64,000 bases of DNA, from contig NZ_JBGCCT010000024.1 of assembly GCF_041260665.1 (NCBI RefSeq), positions 62,001-126,000 of the forward strand. The letters run 5' to 3'. How positions within the stretch are numbered: the first letter of the stretch is position 1; every line of letters begins with the position of its first letter. A program made the position numbers and the translations under genes. This document shows, piece after piece, positions 45,156-53,020 of the stretch. The notes beneath the pieces were generated by a model. The model did no database searches and was not told where the DNA came from. It was given only the letters and a program-made list of their open reading frames with translations. The stretch comes from Catenulispora sp. GP43 (lineage in GTDB: Bacteria; Actinomycetota; Actinomycetes; Streptomycetales; Catenulisporaceae).

Positions 45156-46688
45156 ATGACCTCGGAGCAGACGTCGTCTCAGGGTTCGGATCCGGGCGGG
45201 GCGCCGGCGCTCAGGCCGGGGCCCGGTGCGGGACTCGGCTCGGCGCCGGATGTGGGGCCGGGTGCGGCGCCGGGTACGGGGCCGGCCTCCGTGGCCGTGA
45301 TCGGCGCCGGCATCTCGGGCCTGGCCGCGGCCTGGTACCTCAAGCAGGCGCTGCCGGACGCGGCCGTCACCGTCTTCGAGGGCTCGCCCCGGCTCGGCGG
45401 CAAGCTCGCGGTCGGCGAGGTCGGCGGGGTCCGGGTGGACCTCGGCGCCGAGTCGATCCTGAACCGGCGGCCCGAGGCGGTGGACCTGGCCCGGGCCGTG
45501 GGGCTGGCCGCGGACATCGTGCATCCGGCCACGGCTTCGGCGTCGGTGTGGAGCCGGGGCGAGCTGGTGCCGATGCCCAAGGGACACCTGATGGGCGTTC
45601 CCGGGGATCCCGGCGTGCTGGCCGGTCTGCTGTCGGCGGCCGGGCTCAAGCGGGCCGAGGCGGGACCGGGGCTGCCGTCGCGTTCGCTGCTGCGCTCGCA
45701 GGGCCAGACCGACGACATCGCGGTCGGCGCGTACGTGGCCGGGACGTTCGGCCACGAGGTCGTGGACCGGTTGGTCGAGCCGCTGCTCGGCGGCGTCTAC
45801 GCGGGCCACGCCGACGAGATCTCTTTGCGCGCCGCGATTCCGGCCCTGGTTCCCGCCTACGAGTCGGGCGAACCGCTGGACGAGGCGGTGTCGAAGATCC
45901 TCGCCGGGCAGGCCGCGGCAGCCAACCCCAAGCCGGTGTTCGCCGGGGTTCGCGGCGGTGTCGGGCGGCTCCCGGTCGCACTGGCAGAGTCCTGCGAAAG
46001 CGCGGGCGTCATGATCCGGCGCGAGACCATGGTCAGGGAACTGACTCGCACCGCCGGCGGCTGGCGCCTGGTGTCGGGCCCGGTGCCCGCGCCGACGGCC
46101 CACGAAGTCGGCGCGGTCATCGTGGCGGTACCCGGGGCCCCGGCCGCGCGGCTGCTGAAGGACGTGGCACCGGCCGCGGCGGCGGAGCTCGCAGAGATCG
46201 AATACGCCTCGGTCGCCCTGGCGACCTTCGTGTTCGACGACGCCGCGCTGCCCGCCGGGAGCGGCTTCCTCGTCCCGCCGGCCGACGGCCGGTACATCAA
46301 GGCTTCGACGTTCTCCAGCGTGAAGTGGTCCTGGCTCGCCGAGTCCGGCAAGACGGTGGTCCGCGCCTCCGTCGGCCGGCACCGCGAGACCGCGGACCTG
46401 CAGCGCGAGGACGCCGATCTGGCCGCGACGGCCCTGGCCGATGTGCGGACCGCGCTCGGCGCGCCGGACGCCCTCGGCGAGCCCGTCGACTGGCACGTCC
46501 AGCGCTGGGGCGGAGGGCTGCCGCAGTACGCGGTCGGGCACGTGGCGCGCGTGGAGCGGATCCGTTCCGCGGTGGCCGCGCAGCCGGGACTGGCGGTCTG
46601 CGGCGCGGCCTACGACGGCGTCGGGATCGCGGCGTGCGTCGCCTCGGCGCTGCGGGCGGCCCGCGAAATCAGTACCGGGCCCGCATAG
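45156..46688 (+). CDS. hemY: Coproporphyrinogen/protoporphyrinogen oxidase
   Basis: FAD enzyme of 510 aa (also called cgoX). The N-terminal dinucleotide fold is [18 protein letters not shown], followed by [23 protein letters not shown], the C-terminal [14 protein letters not shown] and [17 protein letters not shown]. In actinobacteria this enzyme oxidises coproporphyrinogen III to coproporphyrin III, consistent with hemQ next door. The first 45 residues are a Gly/Pro/Ala-rich extension of low complexity. The ATG at 45156 is chosen; a GTG at 45132 is an alternative. It is 51 bp after hemE. Confidence 0.93.
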   Translation: MTSEQTSSQGSDPGGAPALRPGPGAGLGSAPDVGPGAAPGTGPASVAVIGAGISGLAAAWYLKQALPDAAVTVFEGSPRLGGKLAVGEVGGVRVDLGAESILNRRPEAVDLARAVGLAADIVHPATASASVWSRGELVPMPKGHLMGVPGDPGVLAGLLSAAGLKRAEAGPGLPSRSLLRSQGQTDDIAVGAYVAGTFGHEVVDRLVEPLLGGVYAGHADEISLRAAIPALVPAYESGEPLDEAVSKILAGQAAAANPKPVFAGVRGGVGRLPVALAESCESAGVMIRRETMVRELTRTAGGWRLVSGPVPAPTAHEVGAVIVAVPGAPAARLLKDVAPAAAAELAEIEYASVALATFVFDDAALPAGSGFLVPPADGRYIKASTFSSVKWSWLAESGKTVVRASVGRHRETADLQREDADLAATALADVRTALGAPDALGEPVDWHVQRWGGGLPQYAVGHVARVERIRSAVAAQPGLAVCGAAYDGVGIAACVASALRAAREISTGPA

Positions 46689-46732
46689 CGCCGGGCGCAC
46701 AACCAAGTACACCCACAAGGAAGAATGAAGAC

Positions 46733-47491
46733 ATGAGCGACAGCGGTAACGAAACCCAGGACGAGCGCCCGGCCGGCGTGGTCAGCAACGTCCGCATCGG
46801 CAAGCGCGCGGTGGAGCTGAACGAGGTCACCCGCTACGCGCTGTGGAGCGTCTTCAAGGTCCGCCGCGACCTGCCGGCCTCCGACGACGCCCGCGCCGAC
46901 ATGGCCGCCGAGGTGGAGACGTTGTTCGAGGCGCTGGCCAAGGACGACGTGGTGGTGCGCGGCACCTACGACGTGGCCGGGTTCCGGCACGACGCGGACT
47001 TCATGTTCTGGCTGCACGCCGAGACCTCCGACGCGCTGCAGGACGCCTACCAGCGGTTCCGCCGCACCGCCTTCGGCCGTCTGACCGAGCCGGTGTGGTC
47101 GCAGATGGCGCTGCACCGTCCGGCCGAGTTCAACAAGAGCCACGTGCCGGCGTTCGTCGCCGACGAGACGCCGCGCGGCTACATCGCGGTCTACCCCTTC
47201 GTCCGCGGCTACGAGTGGTACCTGCTGGAGGACGCCGAGCGCCGCCGGCTGCTCGCCGAGCACGGGATGATGTCCCGGGAGTACCCGGACGTGCGGGCCA
47301 ACACGGTGCCGGCGTTCGCGCTCGGCGACTACGAGTGGATCCTGGCCTTCGAGGCCGACGCGCTGGACCGCATCGTGGATCTGATGCGGCACCTGCGCGG
47401 CTCGGAGACGCGGCGGCACGTCCGGGAGGAAGTGCCGTTCTACACCGGCAAGCGGCGCCCGATCGCGGAGATCGTCGCGGCCCTGCCGTAG
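46733..47491 (+). CDS. hemQ: Coproheme decarboxylase, chlorite dismutase family
   Basis: Enzyme of 252 aa (also chdC) that decarboxylates coproheme III to heme b, the last step of the coproporphyrin-dependent route. Family blocks: [28 protein letters not shown], the catalytic Tyr region [12 protein letters not shown], and the proximal heme His in [13 protein letters not shown]. The ATG at 46733 follows AAGGAAGAATGAAGAC. It is last of the hemE-hemY-hemQ run and ends two bases short of the convergent lipoprotein gene. It confirms that heme is made by the Gram-positive route. Confidence 0.95.
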   Translation: MSDSGNETQDERPAGVVSNVRIGKRAVELNEVTRYALWSVFKVRRDLPASDDARADMAAEVETLFEALAKDDVVVRGTYDVAGFRHDADFMFWLHAETSDALQDAYQRFRRTAFGRLTEPVWSQMALHRPAEFNKSHVPAFVADETPRGYIAVYPFVRGYEWYLLEDAERRRLLAEHGMMSREYPDVRANTVPAFALGDYEWILAFEADALDRIVDLMRHLRGSETRRHVREEVPFYTGKRRPIAEIVAALP

Positions 47492-47492
47492 G

Positions 47493-48005
47493 TCAGTAGT
47501 ACCAGACGGCTACACCCTTGTGGCGCGAGCACGTGCCCTGCGCCGTGGTGCTGTAGCTGTATGTACCGTCGTGGCAAAGGGCTTCGGCACCGCTCGGGTG
47601 GGATTCGCCCGCGCCGCAGCGGGCCGTGCCCTCGTCGATGGTCGCGTGATCGACACAGGTGGCGGCTTCCGTGGATGTGGGGGCCGCCGCCGGGGCTTTC
47701 GTGGTGACGGGGTGCGAGGGCGGCGCGACCGCCGTCGTGGTCGGGACGCTGCGCACTGACGGCGTCGGCGGCGGCTTGGCCGCGCTTGTGGTCGCGGGCG
47801 CGGCGGGCGGCGCGGCAGTGGTCGAGGGTACCGTGGTCGGCAGAGCGCTACTCGCCGGAGCCGACGCACTCGTGCTGTGCGAAGCCCCCACCTGCGCCTG
47901 AGCTTGCGCCTGCGCAGCCGCCGAGCTCGAAGCAGTGGACTGACACGCTGTCGCCGAGAGCGCGATCGCGCACGCTAAAACCGGCGCCCACCTGGAGCGG
48001 AGCAT
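47493..48005 (-). CDS. DUF3761-type lipoprotein
   Basis: Exported lipoprotein of 170 aa. The N-terminus MLRSRWAPVLACAIALSATAC gives a signal with lipobox LSATAC (Cys21). A long Ala/Ser/Thr/Pro linker follows (about 22-115). The C-terminal Cys-rich module carries CHDGTYSYSTTAQGTCSRH and ends GVAVWYY, matching the DUF3761 pattern with two disulfides. Function unknown. It is convergent with hemQ. The ATG at 48005 has GGGAGG upstream. Confidence 0.82.
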   Translation of the reverse strand: MLRSRWAPVLACAIALSATACQSTASSSAAAQAQAQAQVGASHSTSASAPASSALPTTVPSTTAAPPAAPATTSAAKPPPTPSVRSVPTTTAVAPPSHPVTTKAPAAAPTSTEAATCVDHATIDEGTARCGAGESHPSGAEALCHDGTYSYSTTAQGTCSRHKGVAVWYY

Positions 48006-48082
48006 GGGTTCCCTCCCGAAAGGCCGACGCCCGCCGCCGGCCGGAGCCCCACCCTGGCACTGATCAGCGGCCGGCGAAACGC

Positions 48083-48427
48083 TTAAGCCCCATGCACTGT
48101 CGCCGCTGGCCGCCGCACCAGCCCGGTCACCCCCATGACCAGGCACCCCGCGCCGGACGCCGCGGCGAGCACGCCCCCGACCAGTTGCCGGGTCAGCGCC
48201 GAGCTCGACGCGCACGGGCCCCGGCCCGTGAACTGGAGCCCCGCCGGCACCGGATACTTCCGGGACAGCGGGGAGCCGCAGTCGACCTCGACGTGGGCCA
48301 CGGTGAACCCGTTGGAGCCCACGTCGATACCGAGGTGCGTGTGGTGCAGGCCGACGTAGGCCGCGCCCCCGAGCAGGAGCAGGCCCAGCACGATCAGGAT
48401 CCAGGTTTGCCGCACAGGTTGCCGCAC
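48083..48427 (-). CDS. Small two-helix membrane protein
   Basis: Protein of 114 aa with a transmembrane helix at about 9-26 (WILIVLGLLLLGGAAYVGL), an extracytoplasmic segment with two Cys (DCGSPLSRKYPVPAG, GPCASS), and a second helix at about 81-103. GTG start at 48427. No family recognised. It lies 78 bp downstream of the KdpE-like gene on the same strand, so it may be in that transcript. Confidence 0.65.
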   Translation of the reverse strand: MRQPVRQTWILIVLGLLLLGGAAYVGLHHTHLGIDVGSNGFTVAHVEVDCGSPLSRKYPVPAGLQFTGRGPCASSSALTRQLVGGVLAAASGAGCLVMGVTGLVRRPAATVHGA

Positions 48428-48505
48428 ACCGTCTCAGACGTCCGACGGGCGGCGATGGTTGTGGCAGCCGGGCAGCAGACGACACCGGTCATGGGACGAA
48501 GCCGA

Positions 48506-49198
48506 TCAGGGGACGAAGCGGTACCCGGTCCCGTACTCCGTCATCAGGTGCCGCGGGTTCTGCGGATCGTCCTCCAGCTTGCGGCGCAGGCGCGCCATGT
48601 GGAACCGCAGATACCCGGCCTCGCCGGTGTGGCTGTTGCCCCACACGTCCGCCAGCAGCCGGGCTGTGCTCACCAGCTGGCCGGGGTGGCGCAGCAGGAC
48701 CTCCAGCAGGGCCCACTCGGTGCGGGTCAGACGCACCGGATCCCCTTCGCGGGCCACGCTGTGCGCCGCCAGGTCGATGTCGCAGCTGCCCAGCCGCACC
48801 GAGCTGGTCTCGACGCCGGCCGCGCCGGCGTGGGCCTGCTGGTGGCGGCGGATCACCGCGCGCAGCCGGGCCAGCAGCTCCTCCATGGCGAAGGGCTTGG
48901 TGACGTAGTCGTCCGCGCCGGCGTCCAGGGCGTGGATCTTCTCCTGCGGATCGGACCGTCCGGACAGGACCACGATCGGGACCGTGGTCCAGCCGCGCAG
49001 GCCCAGGATCACCTCGACCCCGTCCATGTCCGGCAGGCCCAGGTCCAGCAGGACCGCGTCGGGCAGCTTACGGGCCGCGCAGGCCAGCGCGTCGACACCG
49101 TTGGCCGCCGTCTCGACCTCGTAGGTCCGGGACTTCAGGTTGATGCGCAGGGCGCGCAGGATCTGCGGCTCGTCGTCGACGACCAGGATGCGGGTCAC
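48506..49198 (-). CDS. Orphan KdpE-like OmpR-family response regulator
   Basis: Regulator of 230 aa. The receiver has the acidic pair VVDDEP, phospho-Asp in LLDLGLPDMDG and Lys in DYVTKPFAMEELLAR. A C-terminal winged helix follows (LTRTEWALLEVLLRHPGQLVSTARLLADVWG, YLRFHMARLRRKLEDDP). The receiver is very close to that of the kdpE at 63609, so this is a kdpE duplicate. GTG at 49198 with GAGGGAG. There is no kinase beside it. It sits directly after a KimA-like K+ transporter, and its upstream region carries the same repeat as the kdp promoters. It may use KdpD as kinase (inferred). Confidence 0.9.
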   Translation of the reverse strand: MTRILVVDDEPQILRALRINLKSRTYEVETAANGVDALACAARKLPDAVLLDLGLPDMDGVEVILGLRGWTTVPIVVLSGRSDPQEKIHALDAGADDYVTKPFAMEELLARLRAVIRRHQQAHAGAAGVETSSVRLGSCDIDLAAHSVAREGDPVRLTRTEWALLEVLLRHPGQLVSTARLLADVWGNSHTGEAGYLRFHMARLRRKLEDDPQNPRHLMTEYGTGYRFVP

Positions 49199-49273
49199 TG
49201 GCTCCCTCAGTTCTCGTCGGAAGTCGGGCACTCGTGACAAGTCAACAGTCCGGGTGCGCCGCTCGGGGTGCTT

Positions 49274-49312
49274 GCTCGCGCGATGCAAACGTCGGCACGC
49301 CCGATGCAAATG
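49274..49312 (+). promoter_or_regulatory. K+-regulon repeat, site A (orphan kdpE)
   Basis: Two imperfect copies, GCTCGCGCGATGCAAACG (49274-49291) and GCACGCCCGATGCAAATG (49295-49312). Half-sites start at 49274, 49285, 49295 and 49306, i.e. 11, 10 and 11 bp apart. The proximal edge is 76 bp from the GTG of the KdpE-like gene. Confidence 0.5.
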
Positions 49313-49388
49313 GCCGCCCCGCGCTGTCGCCGGAGAAGCACCGGCCGGTCCGGCCCCCATTCAACCAGCCCGGCAGTCGCGCGCAGGG

Positions 49389-51254
49389 TCACCACCCCTT
49401 GATGTGGAATCGCATCCGGCACACGATCGCCTCGGTGTGCCGGCGGATCGCCCGGTCCAGGACGGCGCCGCGCTGGTTGTGCAGCAGACGGTGCCAGGCC
49501 CGGCGCGGTTCCACCTCCGGGATCAGGACCATGATGCGCTCGAAGCCGCCGGGCGAGGCCGGGGCGGTGGCCGCGAGCCGGTTCAGGTAGTCGACCATCG
49601 GCCGCGTCAGCGAGCGCCGGTGGGTGGTGAGGACCTCCAGGGGGACGTCCGGCTGCCAGGCGCGCCAGGCGGCTTGCAGGCGCTCGCATTCGGCGGCGTC
49701 GTCCTCGTCGGAATAGCGCACGGTCACCGCGATCACGCCGTCGCCGAGGGACAGCGCCGCGGACATCGCCTCCTGGGTCAGCCGGGACACCGCGCCGACC
49801 GGGACGACCACCAACGCCTGCTGCTCCACCGCGGGCTCGGGCCTGAGGCCCAGGCCCAGCACGTCGCCGACGATCCGGTAGGCCCGGTGCACCCGCAGCA
49901 TCCCGAAGACCAGCAGCGGCACGATCACCACGACCAGCCATCCGCCCTCGCCGAACTTGGAGATCAGCTCGATCACCAACGCCGCGAACGTCAGCACCGC
50001 GCCGGTGCCGTTGATCGCCACCCGGCGCCGCCAGCCCGGGCTCCGCTCCCGGCGCCAGTGCCGGACCATGCCGGCCTGGGAGATGGTGAAGCCGATGAAC
50101 ACCCCGATGGCGAACACCGGCACCAGGGTCTGGGTGTCGCCCTTGGCCCCGACGAGCAGGATCGCGGCCAGGCCGGCCAGGATCAGCACGCCCCAGCGGT
50201 AGACCTGGCGGTCGGCGCGCAGCGCGAACACGTGCGGCGCGTAGTTGTCCCGGGCCAGCAGGCTGGTGAGGACCGGCATCCCGCCGAAGGAGGTGTTGGC
50301 GGCCAGGGCCAGCAGGATCATGGTCACGAACTGGACCGCGAAGAAGGCCGCGTTGTGGCCGAGCGCGGCGTCGGTGAGCTGGGCCAGGACCGTCTTGGAC
50401 GGGTCCGGGGCGACGTGGAACTTGCGGATCAGCAGCGCCAGGCCGATGAGCATGACGCCCAGCAGGGCGCCGAGCGCGGACTCGGTGCGCTGCGCGCGCT
50501 TGACCCGCGGCTTGCGGAACGTGGGCACGGCGTTGGCGATGGCCTCGACGCCGGTCAGCGCGCTGCATCCGGAGGCGAACGCCTTGAGCAGCAGCAGGAC
50601 GCCGACGCTCTCGGCGTTGGCGGCGGCCACGACGTGCCCGGTGGGCGCGGTCGCGGGGTGCGAACGGACCAGACCGACCACGATCACCGCCATGATCGCG
50701 ACGATGAACAGCACGGTCGGGACGATGAACGCCTTCGCCGACTCCGCGACGCCGCGCAGGTTGATGCCGGTGATGGCCAGCAGCACCGCCACGCACAGCC
50801 AGACCCGGTCGCCGTAGAGCGACGGGTAGGCGCTGGTCAGGGCGGCGACGCCGGCCGAGACCGACACCGCGACGTTCAGGACGTAGTCGATGATCAGGCT
50901 GGCCGCCGCGACCAGCGCCACGTTCTTGCCGAGGTACTTCCCGGCCACCGCGTACGCGCCGCCGCCTTCGGGGAACGCCGCGATCACCTGGCGGTAGGAG
51001 AAGGTGAGGAAGCCCAGCAGCCCGGCGATCGCGAGGGTGACCGGCAGGGTGAAGCCCAGGCCGTGCGCGCCGGCGACGGCCAGGACCACGACGATCGCCT
51101 CGGGGCCGTAGGCCACGGAGGCCAGGGCGTCCAGGGACAGCGCCGCCAGGCCCTGGGAGACGGTGAGGCGGTCGTGCTCCCGGTCGCCCTCCGGAACGGG
51201 AGTCGCCGGGTCGTCTGCCGCCAGTGCCTCGCGGCCGACCTGTCCTGCGGTCAC
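49389..51254 (-). CDS. KimA-like potassium uptake transporter
   Basis: Membrane protein of 621 aa of the APC superfamily. About twelve helices (about 30-455) begin LSLDALASVAYGPEAIVVVL, with FPEGGGAYAVAGKYLGKN and GVEAIANAVPTFRKP. A soluble C-terminal domain (about 470-621) ends in RRHTEAIVCRMRFHIKGW. This architecture and length match B. subtilis KimA (YdaO), a K+/H+ symporter bound by c-di-AMP. Generic amino-acid permease is the alternative, but the orphan KdpE downstream and the shared operator support K+. GTG start at 51254. Confidence 0.8.
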   Translation of the reverse strand: MTAGQVGREALAADDPATPVPEGDREHDRLTVSQGLAALSLDALASVAYGPEAIVVVLAVAGAHGLGFTLPVTLAIAGLLGFLTFSYRQVIAAFPEGGGAYAVAGKYLGKNVALVAAASLIIDYVLNVAVSVSAGVAALTSAYPSLYGDRVWLCVAVLLAITGINLRGVAESAKAFIVPTVLFIVAIMAVIVVGLVRSHPATAPTGHVVAAANAESVGVLLLLKAFASGCSALTGVEAIANAVPTFRKPRVKRAQRTESALGALLGVMLIGLALLIRKFHVAPDPSKTVLAQLTDAALGHNAAFFAVQFVTMILLALAANTSFGGMPVLTSLLARDNYAPHVFALRADRQVYRWGVLILAGLAAILLVGAKGDTQTLVPVFAIGVFIGFTISQAGMVRHWRRERSPGWRRRVAINGTGAVLTFAALVIELISKFGEGGWLVVVIVPLLVFGMLRVHRAYRIVGDVLGLGLRPEPAVEQQALVVVPVGAVSRLTQEAMSAALSLGDGVIAVTVRYSDEDDAAECERLQAAWRAWQPDVPLEVLTTHRRSLTRPMVDYLNRLAATAPASPGGFERIMVLIPEVEPRRAWHRLLHNQRGAVLDRAIRRHTEAIVCRMRFHIKGW

Positions 51255-51330
51255 GGGAACCCCTCGAAGCTTGTGACGTGGTTGAACGTCTCCAGATTGA
51301 CATCCGGCGCGGGGACGAATCGGGCAGTCG

Positions 51331-51349
51331 CCGTTTGCATGGCGCTTGC
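51331..51349 (-). promoter_or_regulatory. K+-regulon repeat, site B (kimA-like)
   Basis: Minus-strand GCAAGCGCCATGCAAACGG, two GCAAR half-sites 11 bp apart. The proximal edge is 77 bp upstream of the transporter GTG, in the region shared with the divergent DUF3592-like gene. Confidence 0.6.
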
Positions 51350-51382
51350 GTTGCGCGACGGCAGGCGCCGTGCCGGACTACC

Positions 51383-51769
51383 GTGGATGCTGTGGTGGTC
51401 CTCGGCTTCGTGCTGCTGCTCGGCGGGCTGATCGCGCTGCTGGCCGGCGCGCTGGAGCTGCGCTGGCGCCGGCGCGTGCGGGCCGAGGGCGTGGCGGTCT
51501 TCGCCCGGATAGTCGATCGCCCGCTCGGCCCCGAGGACTCCCCGGACGGCTACCGCCCGATGCTGGCGTTCACCACCGAGGACGGCCGCGCCGTGGAGGT
51601 CTTCTCCCCGCGGCGGGTCACCGGCGAGGCGGTGCTGGTGCACTACGACCCCGCGGATCCGGCGCAGGTGGTGGTCTTCGGCTCGCGGGGACGGGTCGAC
51701 GTGGCTTTCGTGGTCGCGGGGGTGCTGGCTTGTGTGGGGGCTGTGGTCGGGATTGTGCTGGCGCCGTAG
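51383..51769 (+). CDS. DUF3592-like membrane protein
   Basis: Protein of about 128 aa with an N-terminal transmembrane helix (VVVLGFVLLLGGLIALLAGALEL), a central extracytoplasmic beta domain (GVAVFARIVDRP, YRPMLAFTTEDGRAVEVFSP, VLVHYDPADPAQVVVFG) and a C-terminal helix (VDVAFVVAGVLACVGAVVGIVLAP). This layout is that of DUF3592. Start uncertain among GTGs at 51383, 51392 and 51395; none has a clear ribosome site. It is divergent from the KimA-like gene. Function unknown. Confidence 0.72.
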   Translation: MDAVVVLGFVLLLGGLIALLAGALELRWRRRVRAEGVAVFARIVDRPLGPEDSPDGYRPMLAFTTEDGRAVEVFSPRRVTGEAVLVHYDPADPAQVVVFGSRGRVDVAFVVAGVLACVGAVVGIVLAP

Positions 51770-51780
51770 GGTGCTGGCGC

Positions 51781-52278
51781 ATGGGCAACACCTTCCCCGG
51801 CGGCGCGCACGAGATCTCCCTGTCGAACGGCAACACGTCAGTGTTCGTCGACGTGATGATGCTCGCCGCGTCGGCCACGGTCAGCACCGAGTGGGGTTAC
51901 CGGTTCGCCGGCCGCATCGCGTTGTCGGACCAGAACGTCTTCGGGCTCGGTACGGCGGGGTTCGCTCTCGAGGACCTCGACTGGGGGCAGCCCGGCGAGA
52001 ACGCGGCGGCCAACAAGCGCCTCGTGCTCGACACCCTCGCGCTGGCCGCGAGCCGGTACCGCTGGGACGAACTCGACTACTTTCCGCCGCTGATCGAGGA
52101 TGTCCTGCGGCGGTTCCAGGCCATGGTCGGGGATTTCGACACCACCTCCGCCGCGCCGGACCTCGACGACTCTCTCTTCCCCGGCCCCGAAGAAGTGGTC
52201 GCCCGCTCCTGCCTGCGCCACCGGGTCCTCGCCCCGCTGGTCGCCATCCCCGATTGCGTGTTCTGCGACGGGCGTTAG
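51781..52278 (+). CDS. Hypothetical protein (165 aa)
   Basis: I do not recognise a family. The ATG at 51781 starts MGNTFPGGAHEISLSNG. Codon use is normal for the window. Features: no signal or membrane segment, a Trp/Tyr-containing middle (YRFAGRIALSDQNVFGLG, LDWGQPGEN), a helical part with YRWDELDYFPPLIEDVLRRF, and a C-terminal PDCVFCDGR with a CxxC-like pair. It starts 11 bp after the DUF3592-like stop, so they are probably one transcript. Confidence 0.65.
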   Translation: MGNTFPGGAHEISLSNGNTSVFVDVMMLAASATVSTEWGYRFAGRIALSDQNVFGLGTAGFALEDLDWGQPGENAAANKRLVLDTLALAASRYRWDELDYFPPLIEDVLRRFQAMVGDFDTTSAAPDLDDSLFPGPEEVVARSCLRHRVLAPLVAIPDCVFCDGR

Positions 52279-52289
52279 AACCGCGAAGG

Positions 52290-52328
52290 GGCGGGACCAG
52301 TACGCCCCCGCGCGTACCGAATCCCGCC
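52290..52328. terminator. Nested hairpin between hypothetical gene and kdpC
   Basis: Outer stem GGCGGGA (52290-52296) / TCCCGCC (52322-52328) and inner perfect stem GTACGC / GCGTAC. It lies between convergent genes, and can end both the rightward pair and the kdp operon. Confidence 0.6.
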
Positions 52329-52359
52329 GCCTTGGCGCCGGCGCACCGCCGGTGTCCTG

Positions 52360-53007
52360 TCAGCTCTGAGCCGTGGTGACCGGGTGGGTCTTGTCCAGGG
52401 CCAGGTTCAGGGTCACGACGTTCACGTACTGCTCGCCGAGGAAGCCCAGGGAGCGGCCGGTGGTGTTGTCCTTAACCAGGTTGTCCACCGTGGCCACGTC
52501 CACGCCGCGGGCCTTGGCGACCGAGGCGGCCTGGTCGTCGGCGTTCTGCACCGAGATGCCGGGGTCCATGCCGGAGGCCGAGGCGGTGACCGCGTCCTCG
52601 GGCACCTTGGTCGGGTCGATGTCGTACGCCTTGGCGTAGGCGGCGATCCGGCCCTCGATGGTGTTCTTCAGCGTGGCACTGTCGGTGCCCAGGTTCGATC
52701 CGGCCGAGTAGGAGTAGTTGCATCCGGGGTCGCTGGAGTTGGCCGAGTTGGTGGCATCGGACGGCCGGGCCTGGAAGTACTGCGGCAGGGCGTTGCCGGA
52801 CTTGTCGACGTACTGCTGGCACAGCAGCGACGAGGCGACCACCTGTCCCTGCGCGTTCTTGATGAGCGAGCCGTTGGCCTTGTCCTTGAAGGCCAGCTGC
52901 GCGATACCGGTGACCAGCAGCGGGTAGGCGATCCCGAGGATCACCGTGAACACCAGCATGGCCCGGATGGCGGCGGTGTGCCGCCGGATTGCTGCTCCGA
53001 GTTTCAT
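52360..53007 (-). CDS. kdpC: K+-transporting ATPase subunit KdpC
   Basis: Subunit of 215 aa, the single-pass protein that stabilises the KdpFABC complex and aids ATP binding. The N-terminal transmembrane helix (about 13-35, AMLVFTVILGIAYPLLVTGIAQ) is followed by the conserved YFQARPSD, CNYSYSAGSNLG and ASGMDPGISVQNADDQAASVAKARG, ending EQYVNVVTLNLALD. It starts 13 bp after the kdpB stop and is the last gene of the operon. Confidence 0.97.
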   Translation of the reverse strand: MKLGAAIRRHTAAIRAMLVFTVILGIAYPLLVTGIAQLAFKDKANGSLIKNAQGQVVASSLLCQQYVDKSGNALPQYFQARPSDATNSANSSDPGCNYSYSAGSNLGTDSATLKNTIEGRIAAYAKAYDIDPTKVPEDAVTASASGMDPGISVQNADDQAASVAKARGVDVATVDNLVKDNTTGRSLGFLGEQYVNVVTLNLALDKTHPVTTAQS

Positions 53008-53020
53008 GGTCGGCTCCTTC

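Noticed and set aside
43116-46718. Minus-strand open frame of 1200 codons across hemE and hemY
   Set aside because: Only its last 214 codons (the DUF3000 gene, 43116-43760) are real. The rest is antisense to clearly recognised heme genes and has no motif.
51255-51382. c-di-AMP riboswitch upstream of the KimA-like gene, as in Bacillus
   Set aside because: The leader is short and lacks the conserved motifs. The K+-regulon repeat is the only signal found there.
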